DNA of 46,417 nt from the NCBI RefSeq assembly GCF_904846525.1, contig NZ_CAJHAZ010000019.1, positions 1 through 46,417 of the forward strand, in the 5' to 3' direction. The notes below the pieces were generated by a model. That model ran no database searches. It was not told where the DNA came from and saw only the letters and a list, made by a program, of their open reading frames with translations. This document shows, one piece after another, positions 23,429-31,352 of the stretch. Source of the DNA: Psychrobacter sp. 1044. GTDB lineage: Bacteria; Pseudomonadota; Gammaproteobacteria; Pseudomonadales; Moraxellaceae. Both the position numbers and the translations under genes were made by a program. The first letter of the stretch is position 1. Every line of letters starts with the position of its first letter.

Positions 23429-26400
23429 ATGTCTGATATCAGCGGGTTTGTATTGCTTGTTTGTCTAGTAGTGATTATCGTTTTTTACCATAAATTAAAG
23501 CGACGCGTTGATCAGCTTCAACGAGACATCACGCAACTGCAAGATGAGTTACAAGCGCAGCAACACCGTGTCAGCTTTATGAACAACGTCAACGCCGATA
23601 ATAACGTAGACGTTCATACTGAACCAATGGCTCAAACGATAGCTGAGACTCACTCGCCCCAACCTATTATCGAGGAGCTATCTGAATCAGCACCTCCTTT
23701 ATCTACTGCTACGATCCACCCGAAACCAGCCACTTCTCCAAAAAAACCATCGCCCATAGAGCCGGATGAGCGCTCACTGCCTATCGTCACTTCATTGATT
23801 CACTCTATCAAAAACTGGTTTTTTGGCGGCAATCTAGTCGTGCGCGTTGGCGTGATCGTCTTACTTATCGGTGTGGTGCTACTACTTCGCTTGTTAAGCG
23901 ACTATATCGAAGTGTCGATAGCGTCCAAGCTTTTAGCGATAGGCATCCTCGGTTTAGGTCTAGCAGCATTAGGTCTAAAATTGGCAAAAAATCGCTTTGC
24001 TTATGGCATCACTCTACAAGGCGCAGGCTTAGCGATTGCGTATTTAACGACCTTTTTTGCCTATAGCGTTTACCAAGTCCTGCCTAGTCTACCGAGCTTT
24101 ATTGGGCTTGGGCTATTATCTGTGATTACCATTGCACTCGCCGTGCGTCAAAATGCCTTTCCACTGGCTTTGTTGGCATTATCGGGTGGTTTCTTTGCGC
24201 CTATTTTGACCAGTGAAGACACGGGCAGTTTGGTGGTATTGTTTAGTTACTATCTACTATTGAACGTGACGATTGCGATTATTGCGCATTACCGCCCGTG
24301 GAAAATACTGAATTTATTCGGTATCACTGTGACCTTTGGATTGGCTTACTACTGGGGCATCAGTGAGAATTTGAGCACGGTCATTGAGGCGCAGCGCTGG
24401 TCTTTAGTCTTGCTGGTCACCTTACACTTATTGCTATATCTGTTTGTCGTCATTCGCTATGCCCAACAAATCATTGCCTACAATACTCTTAATGAAACAG
24501 ACATCATCCAGACAAATAGCGCAGACAACGTAAAGCATTTAGATAGCGTTCACGCAAGAAATAATAGCTATGTATTCCCTATTGATACTGGCTTACTGTT
24601 TTCAGTGCCGATATTAGCCTTTGGTTTATTTGCGGCATTATTAGATGACATTCCTAACGCTTTAACCATCGCGAGTGCTATTTTAGCCACTGTTTATTTA
24701 GGACTCGGCTGGTTGTTTGTGCAGCGTAGCCAACGTTATGCCTTAATCACCGAAGGCATGCTGGCTTTAGGATTTGGTTTTTTGGCGCTGGTAATCCCTT
24801 TAGCATTAGATGCTGAATGGATTGCTTTTGGCTGGTCAGTACAAGGGTTGGCACTGGTGTGGTTTGGACGGCGCTCACTACGCGCATGGTCAGTGTTATT
24901 TGGTTTGTTATTGCAGCTAATCAGTATCTGTATGCTGATGGTAAAAGTCGTCTTCGCCATTCAGGATTATCCAACATTGGCCTTAACCATTTCGGCTATG
25001 ACTTATCTAGCCACTGTATTTATTTTACGCACGAACAACTCGCCAGCTATGCTAAATGATAGTTTGAACGAAGACTTAAATGATAGCTTAGATAATCATT
25101 CAACATATTCTCAAGAGCAAAATGCCACGCCAGATGCGATAGCAACCTATGCCAACGCATTAGGTATTAGCACTCATGCCGCTCAGCAATGGCTAACCTC
25201 AATCAACAGCCACAGCACAGTATTTAATCTTGTTTGGCACAGTCCTATACTCATAAGGTTTTTGACCTTTACGGCTATAGCGTGGCTACTACAAGTGCTG
25301 CTGCTTGATTTTAACCAGTGGTTTGCCAGTTGGACACTGGCAACGACAACCATAATTGCACTCGCAGCACTGGTCAGCCTTGCCATATATTGGACAATCA
25401 ATCGTTATCACTCGTGGATAGAAATCAGACAACTTAGCCACGGCTTATCGATCGTCTTTTATCTCATGCTCGTCCTACAGTTACCGCAAAAATTCGAGTT
25501 TCATTTAATATGGCAGAGAGCAGATTGGCTACTATTGACTGGTTCAATCGTTGGTTGGTTGGTCATCGGACAGTTGTGGTTAAAGACGTGGTACGACCAT
25601 TCCGAGTTGTCACGCCACGATGGCGCAAGCTGGCTAGGAGCTAGCATTTTAATTATCGCTGCCGCTGCCCATTACGGACTCGCAGATTCCGCTGGCGTGA
25701 TGGCTGTCTTGAGTCCAGCCATTTTAATATTGGCTGGATTATGGTGCTGTCATCGTTATGCTTACTATCCCAAGCAAAATACGCGTACAAACAAGGCATG
25801 CAAGCAAAGCCCACTATACTGGTTTGATTGGCAACAAGCGCTATTGAGCTGCGCGGCTATCTTTGCTCCCATTGCTTTAAGTTGGGTCATCATTACCAAC
25901 TGGTCATATGATGGTGTGATTTGGAGACTGTCCTACTTCCCACTACTGAATTTATACGACATTACCTCATTGCTGACGCTATTGGTTGGTTTTAGTCTAT
26001 ATTACATGAGCCAACATCGCCGCGATGAGAGTCTTATCGAGTCAAGTGAAGCCCCCCAAACTAAGCGTATATTTACCGCCGATTATTTATTGGTTATGTT
26101 GGGACTTATCAGCTTTTGGCTGGTTTCCAGTATGTTGGTCAGAACGCTACATGCCTTTATCGGTACACCGCTTTGGGACAGCGCTCAGGGCGGCGCATGG
26201 AATAGCGAGCAAGTGCAGACAGGATTGACTATTTTATGGACGCTCTTGGCTTTAGTCGCCACCATCGTCGCCAGTCGCTATTGGCAGCGGACGCTTTGGT
26301 TTATGGGTATCGGACTATTAGGTGTCATCGTGCTCAAACTGGTATTGGTTGACCTGTCACAGACTGAAGCGATTTGGCGAGTGATATCTTTCCTTGGCGC

Positions 26401-26482
26401 AGGCAGCTTAATACTATTAATTGGTTATCTTGCACCGTTACCTCCTGCCCGCGATGAAATAGAAAATCCTGCTCAAGAGTAG
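23429..26482 (+). CDS. DUF2339 polytopic membrane protein
   Basis: A very large inner-membrane protein of 1017 residues. It begins with a short hydrophobic segment (about 5-20), then a coiled coil (KLKRRVDQLQRDITQLQDELQAQQ is seen in parts across 24-48) and a Pro/Ser/Thr-rich linker. More than twenty hydrophobic helices follow from about residue 130, starting WFFGGNLVVRVGVIVLLIGVVLLLRLL. This architecture is that of DUF2339, found in many proteobacteria without an established role. Polar loops around residues 350-385 and 535-575 interrupt the helices. It ends PPARDEIENPAQE. It precedes rbgA on the same strand by 124 bp. Confidence 0.88.
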   Translation: MSDISGFVLLVCLVVIIVFYHKLKRRVDQLQRDITQLQDELQAQQHRVSFMNNVNADNNVDVHTEPMAQTIAETHSPQPIIEELSESAPPLSTATIHPKPATSPKKPSPIEPDERSLPIVTSLIHSIKNWFFGGNLVVRVGVIVLLIGVVLLLRLLSDYIEVSIASKLLAIGILGLGLAALGLKLAKNRFAYGITLQGAGLAIAYLTTFFAYSVYQVLPSLPSFIGLGLLSVITIALAVRQNAFPLALLALSGGFFAPILTSEDTGSLVVLFSYYLLLNVTIAIIAHYRPWKILNLFGITVTFGLAYYWGISENLSTVIEAQRWSLVLLVTLHLLLYLFVVIRYAQQIIAYNTLNETDIIQTNSADNVKHLDSVHARNNSYVFPIDTGLLFSVPILAFGLFAALLDDIPNALTIASAILATVYLGLGWLFVQRSQRYALITEGMLALGFGFLALVIPLALDAEWIAFGWSVQGLALVWFGRRSLRAWSVLFGLLLQLISICMLMVKVVFAIQDYPTLALTISAMTYLATVFILRTNNSPAMLNDSLNEDLNDSLDNHSTYSQEQNATPDAIATYANALGISTHAAQQWLTSINSHSTVFNLVWHSPILIRFLTFTAIAWLLQVLLLDFNQWFASWTLATTTIIALAALVSLAIYWTINRYHSWIEIRQLSHGLSIVFYLMLVLQLPQKFEFHLIWQRADWLLLTGSIVGWLVIGQLWLKTWYDHSELSRHDGASWLGASILIIAAAAHYGLADSAGVMAVLSPAILILAGLWCCHRYAYYPKQNTRTNKACKQSPLYWFDWQQALLSCAAIFAPIALSWVIITNWSYDGVIWRLSYFPLLNLYDITSLLTLLVGFSLYYMSQHRRDESLIESSEAPQTKRIFTADYLLVMLGLISFWLVSSMLVRTLHAFIGTPLWDSAQGGAWNSEQVQTGLTILWTLLALVATIVASRYWQRTLWFMGIGLLGVIVLKLVLVDLSQTEAIWRVISFLGAGSLILLIGYLAPLPPARDEIENPAQE

Positions 26483-26606
26483 CCGCGCATCTGGTTGGGC
26501 GAAATTGTAGCGTGAGCAAGGTGGTTCTGTAGTAAACTGGACACCATGAAAAGTAAATGACGATCGTCTTACTTTGCGCATTTTTTATAAAAGGTTATGA
26601 AAGCAG

Positions 26607-27563
26607 ATGGATAAGAGAGCAAGTATTCAGTGGTTCCCTGGGCACATGAACAAAGCCCGTAACGAAATCAAAGAAATCATGCCGCAGATGGATTTGGTCA
26701 TCGAGGTGATCGATGCGCGTATCCCATATAGTAGTGAAAACCCAATGGTCGCGGCATTGCGCGGCGAAAAACCCGTCATCAAAATCCTGAATAAAGCCGA
26801 CCTTGCTGATCCTGAATTGACCCAAGCGTGGATGGACTATCTTGAGCAGCAAAGCGGTGTGAAAGCCATTGCTTGCGATACTGATAAAGCCAATGATGTC
26901 AAACGTATCATCGCCATCTGTAAACAACTTGTGCCCAATAAAGTGGGTACAGGTCGCCAAATCAAAGCCATGATTATGGGGATTCCAAACGTTGGTAAAT
27001 CGACGTTGATTAATACCTTGGCTGGACGTGCTGTCGCCAGAACTGGTGATGAACCTGCCGTAACCAAATCACAGCAGCTGATTAAGCTGGACGATGACAT
27101 CATGCTCTATGACACGCCCGGTATGCTGTGGCCAAAGGTCGAAAACGAAAACTCTGGCTATCGTCTGGCAGCGACGGGTGGTATTCGTGATACCGCTTTT
27201 GACTTCGCTGATGTTGCCAGCTATACCGCTGAATACTTGATGCAAGCCTATCCTGAGCTGCTCAAAACCCGCTATAAAATTGAAGCGCTACCAAAGACTG
27301 ATTGGGAGTTTTTTGAAGTCGCTGGACGCAATCGCGGCTGTGTACGTTCGGGCAATCAAGTCGATACTTACCGCATGTCTGAGATTTTGATCAACGAGTT
27401 ACGTAGCGCTAAGCTTGGGCGTATTACGCTTGAGACGCCAGCCATGTCTGAAGCTGAAGAGCTCGTCGTCGCTGAGCAACGCTTAGCAGCAGAAGAGAAA
27501 AGAATCGCCAAAGAAGAAGAAAAACGTTTGCGTCGTTTGAAAACGCGAAAGAATCGGAAGTAA
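26607..27563 (+). CDS. ylqF: Ribosome biogenesis GTPase RbgA/YlqF
   Basis: A circularly permuted GTPase that acts in late assembly of the large ribosomal subunit. The motif order is permuted as expected: G4 NKAD at residues 62-65, G1 GIPNVGKST at 125-133, and G3 DTPG at 169-172. The N-terminal IQWFPGHMNKA is the family signature. At 318 residues it is longer than B. subtilis RbgA (about 280); the extra is a basic C-terminal helix rich in Glu, Lys and Arg, ending RRLKTRKNRK, suited to rRNA contact. The ATG at 26607 follows an out-of-frame ATG at 26597. Confidence 0.94.
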   Translation: MDKRASIQWFPGHMNKARNEIKEIMPQMDLVIEVIDARIPYSSENPMVAALRGEKPVIKILNKADLADPELTQAWMDYLEQQSGVKAIACDTDKANDVKRIIAICKQLVPNKVGTGRQIKAMIMGIPNVGKSTLINTLAGRAVARTGDEPAVTKSQQLIKLDDDIMLYDTPGMLWPKVENENSGYRLAATGGIRDTAFDFADVASYTAEYLMQAYPELLKTRYKIEALPKTDWEFFEVAGRNRGCVRSGNQVDTYRMSEILINELRSAKLGRITLETPAMSEAEELVVAEQRLAAEEKRIAKEEEKRLRRLKTRKNRK

Positions 27564-27621
27564 ATCGATAACCCTTTGTGTCTATAATGCTAGCTGCCTA
27601 AAATCATTTTAGAGCTCATGC

Positions 27622-27647
27622 AAAAAAAGCCCCTAAGGGCTTTTTTT
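27622..27647. terminator. Bidirectional terminator between ylqF and the GlcG-like gene
   Basis: AAAAAAAGCCC (27622-27632) pairs with GGGCTTTTTTT (27637-27647) over a CTAA tetraloop. The A and T tracts serve both strands. Confidence 0.9.
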
Positions 27648-27719
27648 ATGTCTACTGATAGCGAGATATCTAAGTTTTTCAATGATATCTAAATAATTTA
27701 GCGATATCTGAGCCATCAA

Positions 27720-28235
27720 CTACTTCTGTTTAGGCATAACTTTTTCGATAGCTTTCAACGCACAAGCTTCATCTTGTACTGCACCGCCTGCGCCGCCCGC
27801 TGCAATAGCGCCGATCACATCATTGCCAAACTTTAACGGCACACCGCCGCCGATCAGCAGTAAATCATTTACCGTATTCAAGTTATTTGAGTCTGGATTA
27901 GCGCGAGCATTATCCGCCAACGTACGTGAAGGCGTTTTGGTAGATAATGCCGTGAATGCTTTGCGAACAGCAGCATCAGTATTGTGTGGACCAACGTTAT
28001 CATCACGCTGTAGCGCGATTAAATTACCAGCACGATCAACAACCGCGACCACGGCAGATTTGCCCTCTGCATGACAGGCTGCCATGGTGGCATCGATTAA
28101 TTCATTGGCCAACTCTAAAGAAACATTGGGCTGTTGTAATAATAGATTTGGTTTGGCGGCCAAAACGTTGGCTGAACAGCCAATGACTGCTAGCGCCAAT
28201 ATTGCTTTAGATAAGTAGTTCGACATTAACTTCAT
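27720..28235 (-). CDS. Secreted GlcG/HbpS family protein
   Basis: A 171-residue protein with a Sec signal peptide (hydrophobic ILALAVIGCSANVLA, likely cleavage after residue 26) and one GlcG/HbpS domain. Visible family elements are LANELIDATMAACHAEG, VAVVDRAGNLIALQRDD, the PNLNTVNDLLLIGGGVPL-like segment (here NNLNTVNDLLLIGGGVPL), and VIGAIAAGGAGGAVQDEACALKAIEKV. HbpS of Streptomyces binds haem, and GlcG lies in glycolate operons. Neither role can be confirmed here, because there are no partner genes. The periplasmic location is inferred from the signal peptide. AGGA precedes the ATG. Confidence 0.88.
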   Translation of the reverse strand: MKLMSNYLSKAILALAVIGCSANVLAAKPNLLLQQPNVSLELANELIDATMAACHAEGKSAVVAVVDRAGNLIALQRDDNVGPHNTDAAVRKAFTALSTKTPSRTLADNARANPDSNNLNTVNDLLLIGGGVPLKFGNDVIGAIAAGGAGGAVQDEACALKAIEKVMPKQK

Positions 28236-28608
28236 AAAGAGTCCTAAATATTACTCATACATGTGAGCGTTTGTTTGAAATGATGCTTAGTGAGCTTTAA
28301 TAAGCGTATTTGATGAAACCAGACAATGAGTTATCGTTAACTCAAAGGTGCTCTTGCGGCCCTAGCGAGAATAAGAGTCATAATCTTGCAAAAAGCACAA
28401 CAATGATAAGTTAATTTTTCTACAAAATTCACTTAATTTTGTAAGATTTACTTTATAAATTTGCAACTCTATATTAAGTTTTCTGTTACATACTCTGTTT
28501 TTCAACACTCACACTCAAAAGACGCTTACATCATGGTAATCTCAAGCAGCGCACAACAGCGATATCAACTCATTTCTCTCAAAAATCGGTTATAATTCAT
28601 ACACTAAT
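28236..28608. other. Intergenic region between divergent GlcG-like and mutY genes
   Basis: AT-rich and without a convincing gene. It must hold both promoters. A perfect inverted repeat GAGTTA-tcgt-TAACTC (28328-28343) lies about 90 bp upstream of the GlcG-like start and might be an operator. The segment 28400-28510 is very AT-rich. Confidence 0.5.
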
Positions 28609-29895
28609 ATGCCAAAAATTGATGATATGACTCAGCTTACCCCTACTGCAAACCTCACAACGATAGAAAATACCTTTACTCAATACTCTACTTCTCTCGA
28701 TTCGTTCGCCCCGCGCCTACTCGATTGGTTCGCCGAAAACGGTCGCCATGACCTACCTTGGCAACAGCACCAAACCGACGCGCCCAATCCTTATATCGTC
28801 TGGCTATCCGAAGTCATGCTCCAGCAAACGCAAGTAACGACGGTGCTGCCCTACTTTGCCCGTTTTATGGCATCGTTTCCAACGGTACAAGATTTAGCAG
28901 CCGCAGAATGGGATACGGTTGCGGAGCATTGGGCAGGACTTGGTTATTATGCGCGCGCGCGTAATTTGCATAAAGGCGCGAAACAACTGGTCGAAGTCAT
29001 TGATGAGACGGGCGACTTTCCGCAGACGCTAGCAGGGTGGGAAGCCATATCTGGCGTCGGGCCATCGACCGCTGGCGCAATTATGGCGATGGGACTCCAT
29101 CGTTATGGCGTCATTTGTGATGGCAATGTCAAACGTGTCTTGACGCGTTGGGCAGCGATTGACGGTGATATTACCAAGTCTGCCACCACCAAAGAACTAT
29201 GGGCATTGGCAGAGCGATCAACGCCTGTCGATGACTCAGGGTTATTCGCGCAAGCGATGATGGATATGGGCGCGACGTTATGCACGCGTAGCAAACCTGC
29301 CTGCCTATTATGTCCCCTTCAAAAGGATTGCCTAGCCCACGAGCAAGGACGCGAAACAGATTATCCAGTCAAAGCAAAAAAGCAGCCCAAACCCAGCAAG
29401 TTTAGCAATGCGTTATTGATTGAAGATATTGATGGAAAAATACTGTGGCTACAACGCCCTGGCAATGGCATTTGGGGCGGACTGTGGAGTTTACCTTTAC
29501 AGTTTGTTGAAAAAACCGCAGGCAAAATGAATACTAAAACTGCCGCAGAAAAAGCGACTGAAATTGACGATACATCATTAAAAGTGACCAGTATTGAAAA
29601 AGTATACGAAGCAGAATTTACCACTGCCGAGCAAATTATCAACGAGTGGTTAGATAAGCATAAATCGACAGCAAAAGCAGTCAGTAAAACTTTATTAGAC
29701 GACGCCCCTATTAAGCATTCACTAACGCACTTTCACTGGTATCTGACACCGCAATCGCTGATTTTAAATGCTGAGCAAATTACTGAAATAACCGAAGCTT
29801 TAGAAGCAGCACAAATTAATATTAATTGGCTAAATGCTGTTGATGCTCAGGCAACACTTGGATTGCCACGAGCAATGGTTAAAATTTTAGAATAA
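28609..29895 (+). CDS. mutY: A/G-specific adenine glycosylase
   Basis: A base-excision repair enzyme that removes adenine mispaired with 8-oxoguanine. The catalytic glutamate is E68 (LSEVMLQQTQV), the helix-hairpin-helix GVGPSTAGAI is at 149-158, and the catalytic aspartate is D171 in ICDGNVKRVLTR. Four cysteines, C225, C232, C235 and C241, give the C-X6-C-X2-C-X5-C iron-sulphur site. The C-terminal NUDIX-like 8-oxoG recognition domain starts near 265 (NALLIEDIDGKILWLQRPGNGIWGGLW in parts). At 428 residues it is longer than the E. coli enzyme (350), with a 35-residue polar N-terminus and an insert around 300-320. A second ATG at 28627 may be the true start. Confidence 0.95.
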   Translation: MPKIDDMTQLTPTANLTTIENTFTQYSTSLDSFAPRLLDWFAENGRHDLPWQQHQTDAPNPYIVWLSEVMLQQTQVTTVLPYFARFMASFPTVQDLAAAEWDTVAEHWAGLGYYARARNLHKGAKQLVEVIDETGDFPQTLAGWEAISGVGPSTAGAIMAMGLHRYGVICDGNVKRVLTRWAAIDGDITKSATTKELWALAERSTPVDDSGLFAQAMMDMGATLCTRSKPACLLCPLQKDCLAHEQGRETDYPVKAKKQPKPSKFSNALLIEDIDGKILWLQRPGNGIWGGLWSLPLQFVEKTAGKMNTKTAAEKATEIDDTSLKVTSIEKVYEAEFTTAEQIINEWLDKHKSTAKAVSKTLLDDAPIKHSLTHFHWYLTPQSLILNAEQITEITEALEAAQININWLNAVDAQATLGLPRAMVKILE

Positions 29896-29933
29896 AAAAA
29901 GCGACTCATTATCAATAGTGAGTCGCTTTTTTT
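29894..29933. terminator. Bidirectional terminator between mutY and tesB
   Basis: Seven A plus GCGACTCA (29894-29908) pair with TGAGTCGC plus seven T (29919-29933). It begins at the mutY stop codon and works for both converging genes. Confidence 0.92.
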
Positions 29934-29953
29934 ATTTATCAGAAGATGAGAGC

Positions 29954-30856
29954 TTAGGACTTTGGCACACGTAAACGCATTAGGCCTTCTTGTTGTACCG
30001 TAGCAACCAGCTTACCGTCTTGCCAAAACTGCCCATGGTTTAAGCCTTTGGCATTAGACGTGGTATCACTCCACATGTCGTATAGCATCCAACCGTTTAG
30101 ATCAAAATTACGATGAAAATGCATCGAGTGGTCGATACTAGCCGCTTGCAAGCCGCTGGTCATAAAGCTAACACCATGTGACATCAGCCCTGTACCAACC
30201 AGATAAAAATCGGACGAAAATGCCAATAGCGCTTGTTGAATCGCAACAGGTTGATTGCCCAATTCGCGGATACGCAACCAGTTCGCCTGCTTCGGTTTCA
30301 TTGGCTCTGGATGAATCGGATCACGCGGTTTAACCGGTTTAATTTCGACATGGCGACGCCGCATAAAACGGGCTTTGAGTGCGTCTGGGACTTTTCCGAC
30401 ATACTCTTCTTTTAAATCTTGCTCAGCCAGTAAATCCTCTGGTGGCGGATAGACAGGCATATCTTCTTGATACTCTAAACCCTCTTCCATCGGCGAAAAC
30501 GAGGCTATCATTGAAAATATTACTTGCTCAATGGGCGCTTTACCACGCACTTCTTTATACTGAATCGCCGTCACTTCACGCGCAGACAGACTACGACCGT
30601 CACGCAAGCGGCGCACCTGATAAATAACTGGCTGCGTGATATCACCACCGCGCAAAAAATAGCCGTGCAGTGAATGACAGGGTTTGTCTTTATCCAGTGT
30701 ATGCGCCGCCGCCATGATGGCTTGGGCGAGCACTTGTCCACCAAAAATACGACTGCCAACATAGTCATGGCTCTTACCCTCAAAGACATCGGGGGTCACT
30801 TCAATAAGCGCTACAGTAGCTAGCAGCTCATCAATCAATTGCGAATAATCGGACAT
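29954..30856 (-). CDS. tesB: Acyl-CoA thioesterase II
   Basis: A cytosolic double-hotdog thioesterase that hydrolyses medium- and long-chain acyl-CoA. From the ATG at 30856 it has 300 residues, close to the 286 of E. coli TesB. That start has AAGGA upstream; an in-frame GTG at 30910 would add 18 residues without a good site. Family segments include RIFGGQVLAQAIMAA, SLHGYFLRGGD, AASIDHSMHFHR with the catalytic-region aspartate, and the C-terminal GLNHGQFWQDGKLVATVQQEGLMR, with the conserved threonine-equivalent and glutamine positions. A polar insert (about residues 140-200) carries many prolines and lysines. Confidence 0.95.
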   Translation of the reverse strand: MSDYSQLIDELLATVALIEVTPDVFEGKSHDYVGSRIFGGQVLAQAIMAAAHTLDKDKPCHSLHGYFLRGGDITQPVIYQVRRLRDGRSLSAREVTAIQYKEVRGKAPIEQVIFSMIASFSPMEEGLEYQEDMPVYPPPEDLLAEQDLKEEYVGKVPDALKARFMRRRHVEIKPVKPRDPIHPEPMKPKQANWLRIRELGNQPVAIQQALLAFSSDFYLVGTGLMSHGVSFMTSGLQAASIDHSMHFHRNFDLNGWMLYDMWSDTTSNAKGLNHGQFWQDGKLVATVQQEGLMRLRVPKS

Positions 30857-31352
30857 GACGATAGGTTTCCTTATTTTTATCAAAAACGCTAAGCATCTGA
30901 AAATACGCACCCAACGATATCAATATCATATCGCGAAAGACAAAAGACACTTTGCATTTGAATGTAAAATAATATGAAATCACTTGCTGAAAATGCACAA
31001 GAGAGATTTAACACGAAAATTTTAGCGCAAAAAACACGGTCATAGCAGCGCTATCACCAGCATTTATTATATCGTTGTTTCAACTTAAAAGAAGTACAAA
31101 GCAATCGAGTACAAGGGTATATGTGATACTTCACACGAGATGCGCTCACCCTTTTATAGCGAATGGACTATAAATCGAAAAGATAAACATCTTACCCAAT
31201 ATCGATGGCTTTGACTAGAGAGCGACGCTCACTTGGCAATATCATGTTGATATTTTTGCTTAACAGACCTTGAGGCGCATCCTAATATAAACGATATTAA
31301 TCATAAAAAAACGAGATGCTATTAAACATCTCGTTCTTTTGATCATTTAAAT
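30857..31352. other. Intergenic region between tesB and rapA
   Basis: No protein gene is visible. It contains the presumed tesB promoter, the rapA terminator at 31304-31334, and a small hairpin AATATCA-tgt-TGATATT (31238-31254) followed by three T. That hairpin would suit the end of a rightward transcript, but no rightward gene precedes it. The rest shows nothing I can interpret. Confidence 0.45.
31304..31334 (-). terminator. Terminator of rapA
   Basis: ACGAGATG (31311-31318) pairs with CATCTCGT (31327-31334) over an 8-nt loop. Seven A on its left give a T-run on the minus strand. It begins 19 bp after the rapA stop. Confidence 0.88.

Noticed and set aside
26595..26960. Open frame of 121 codons antisense to ylqF
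   Set aside because: It is a reverse-strand shadow of the N-terminal part of a conserved GTPase.
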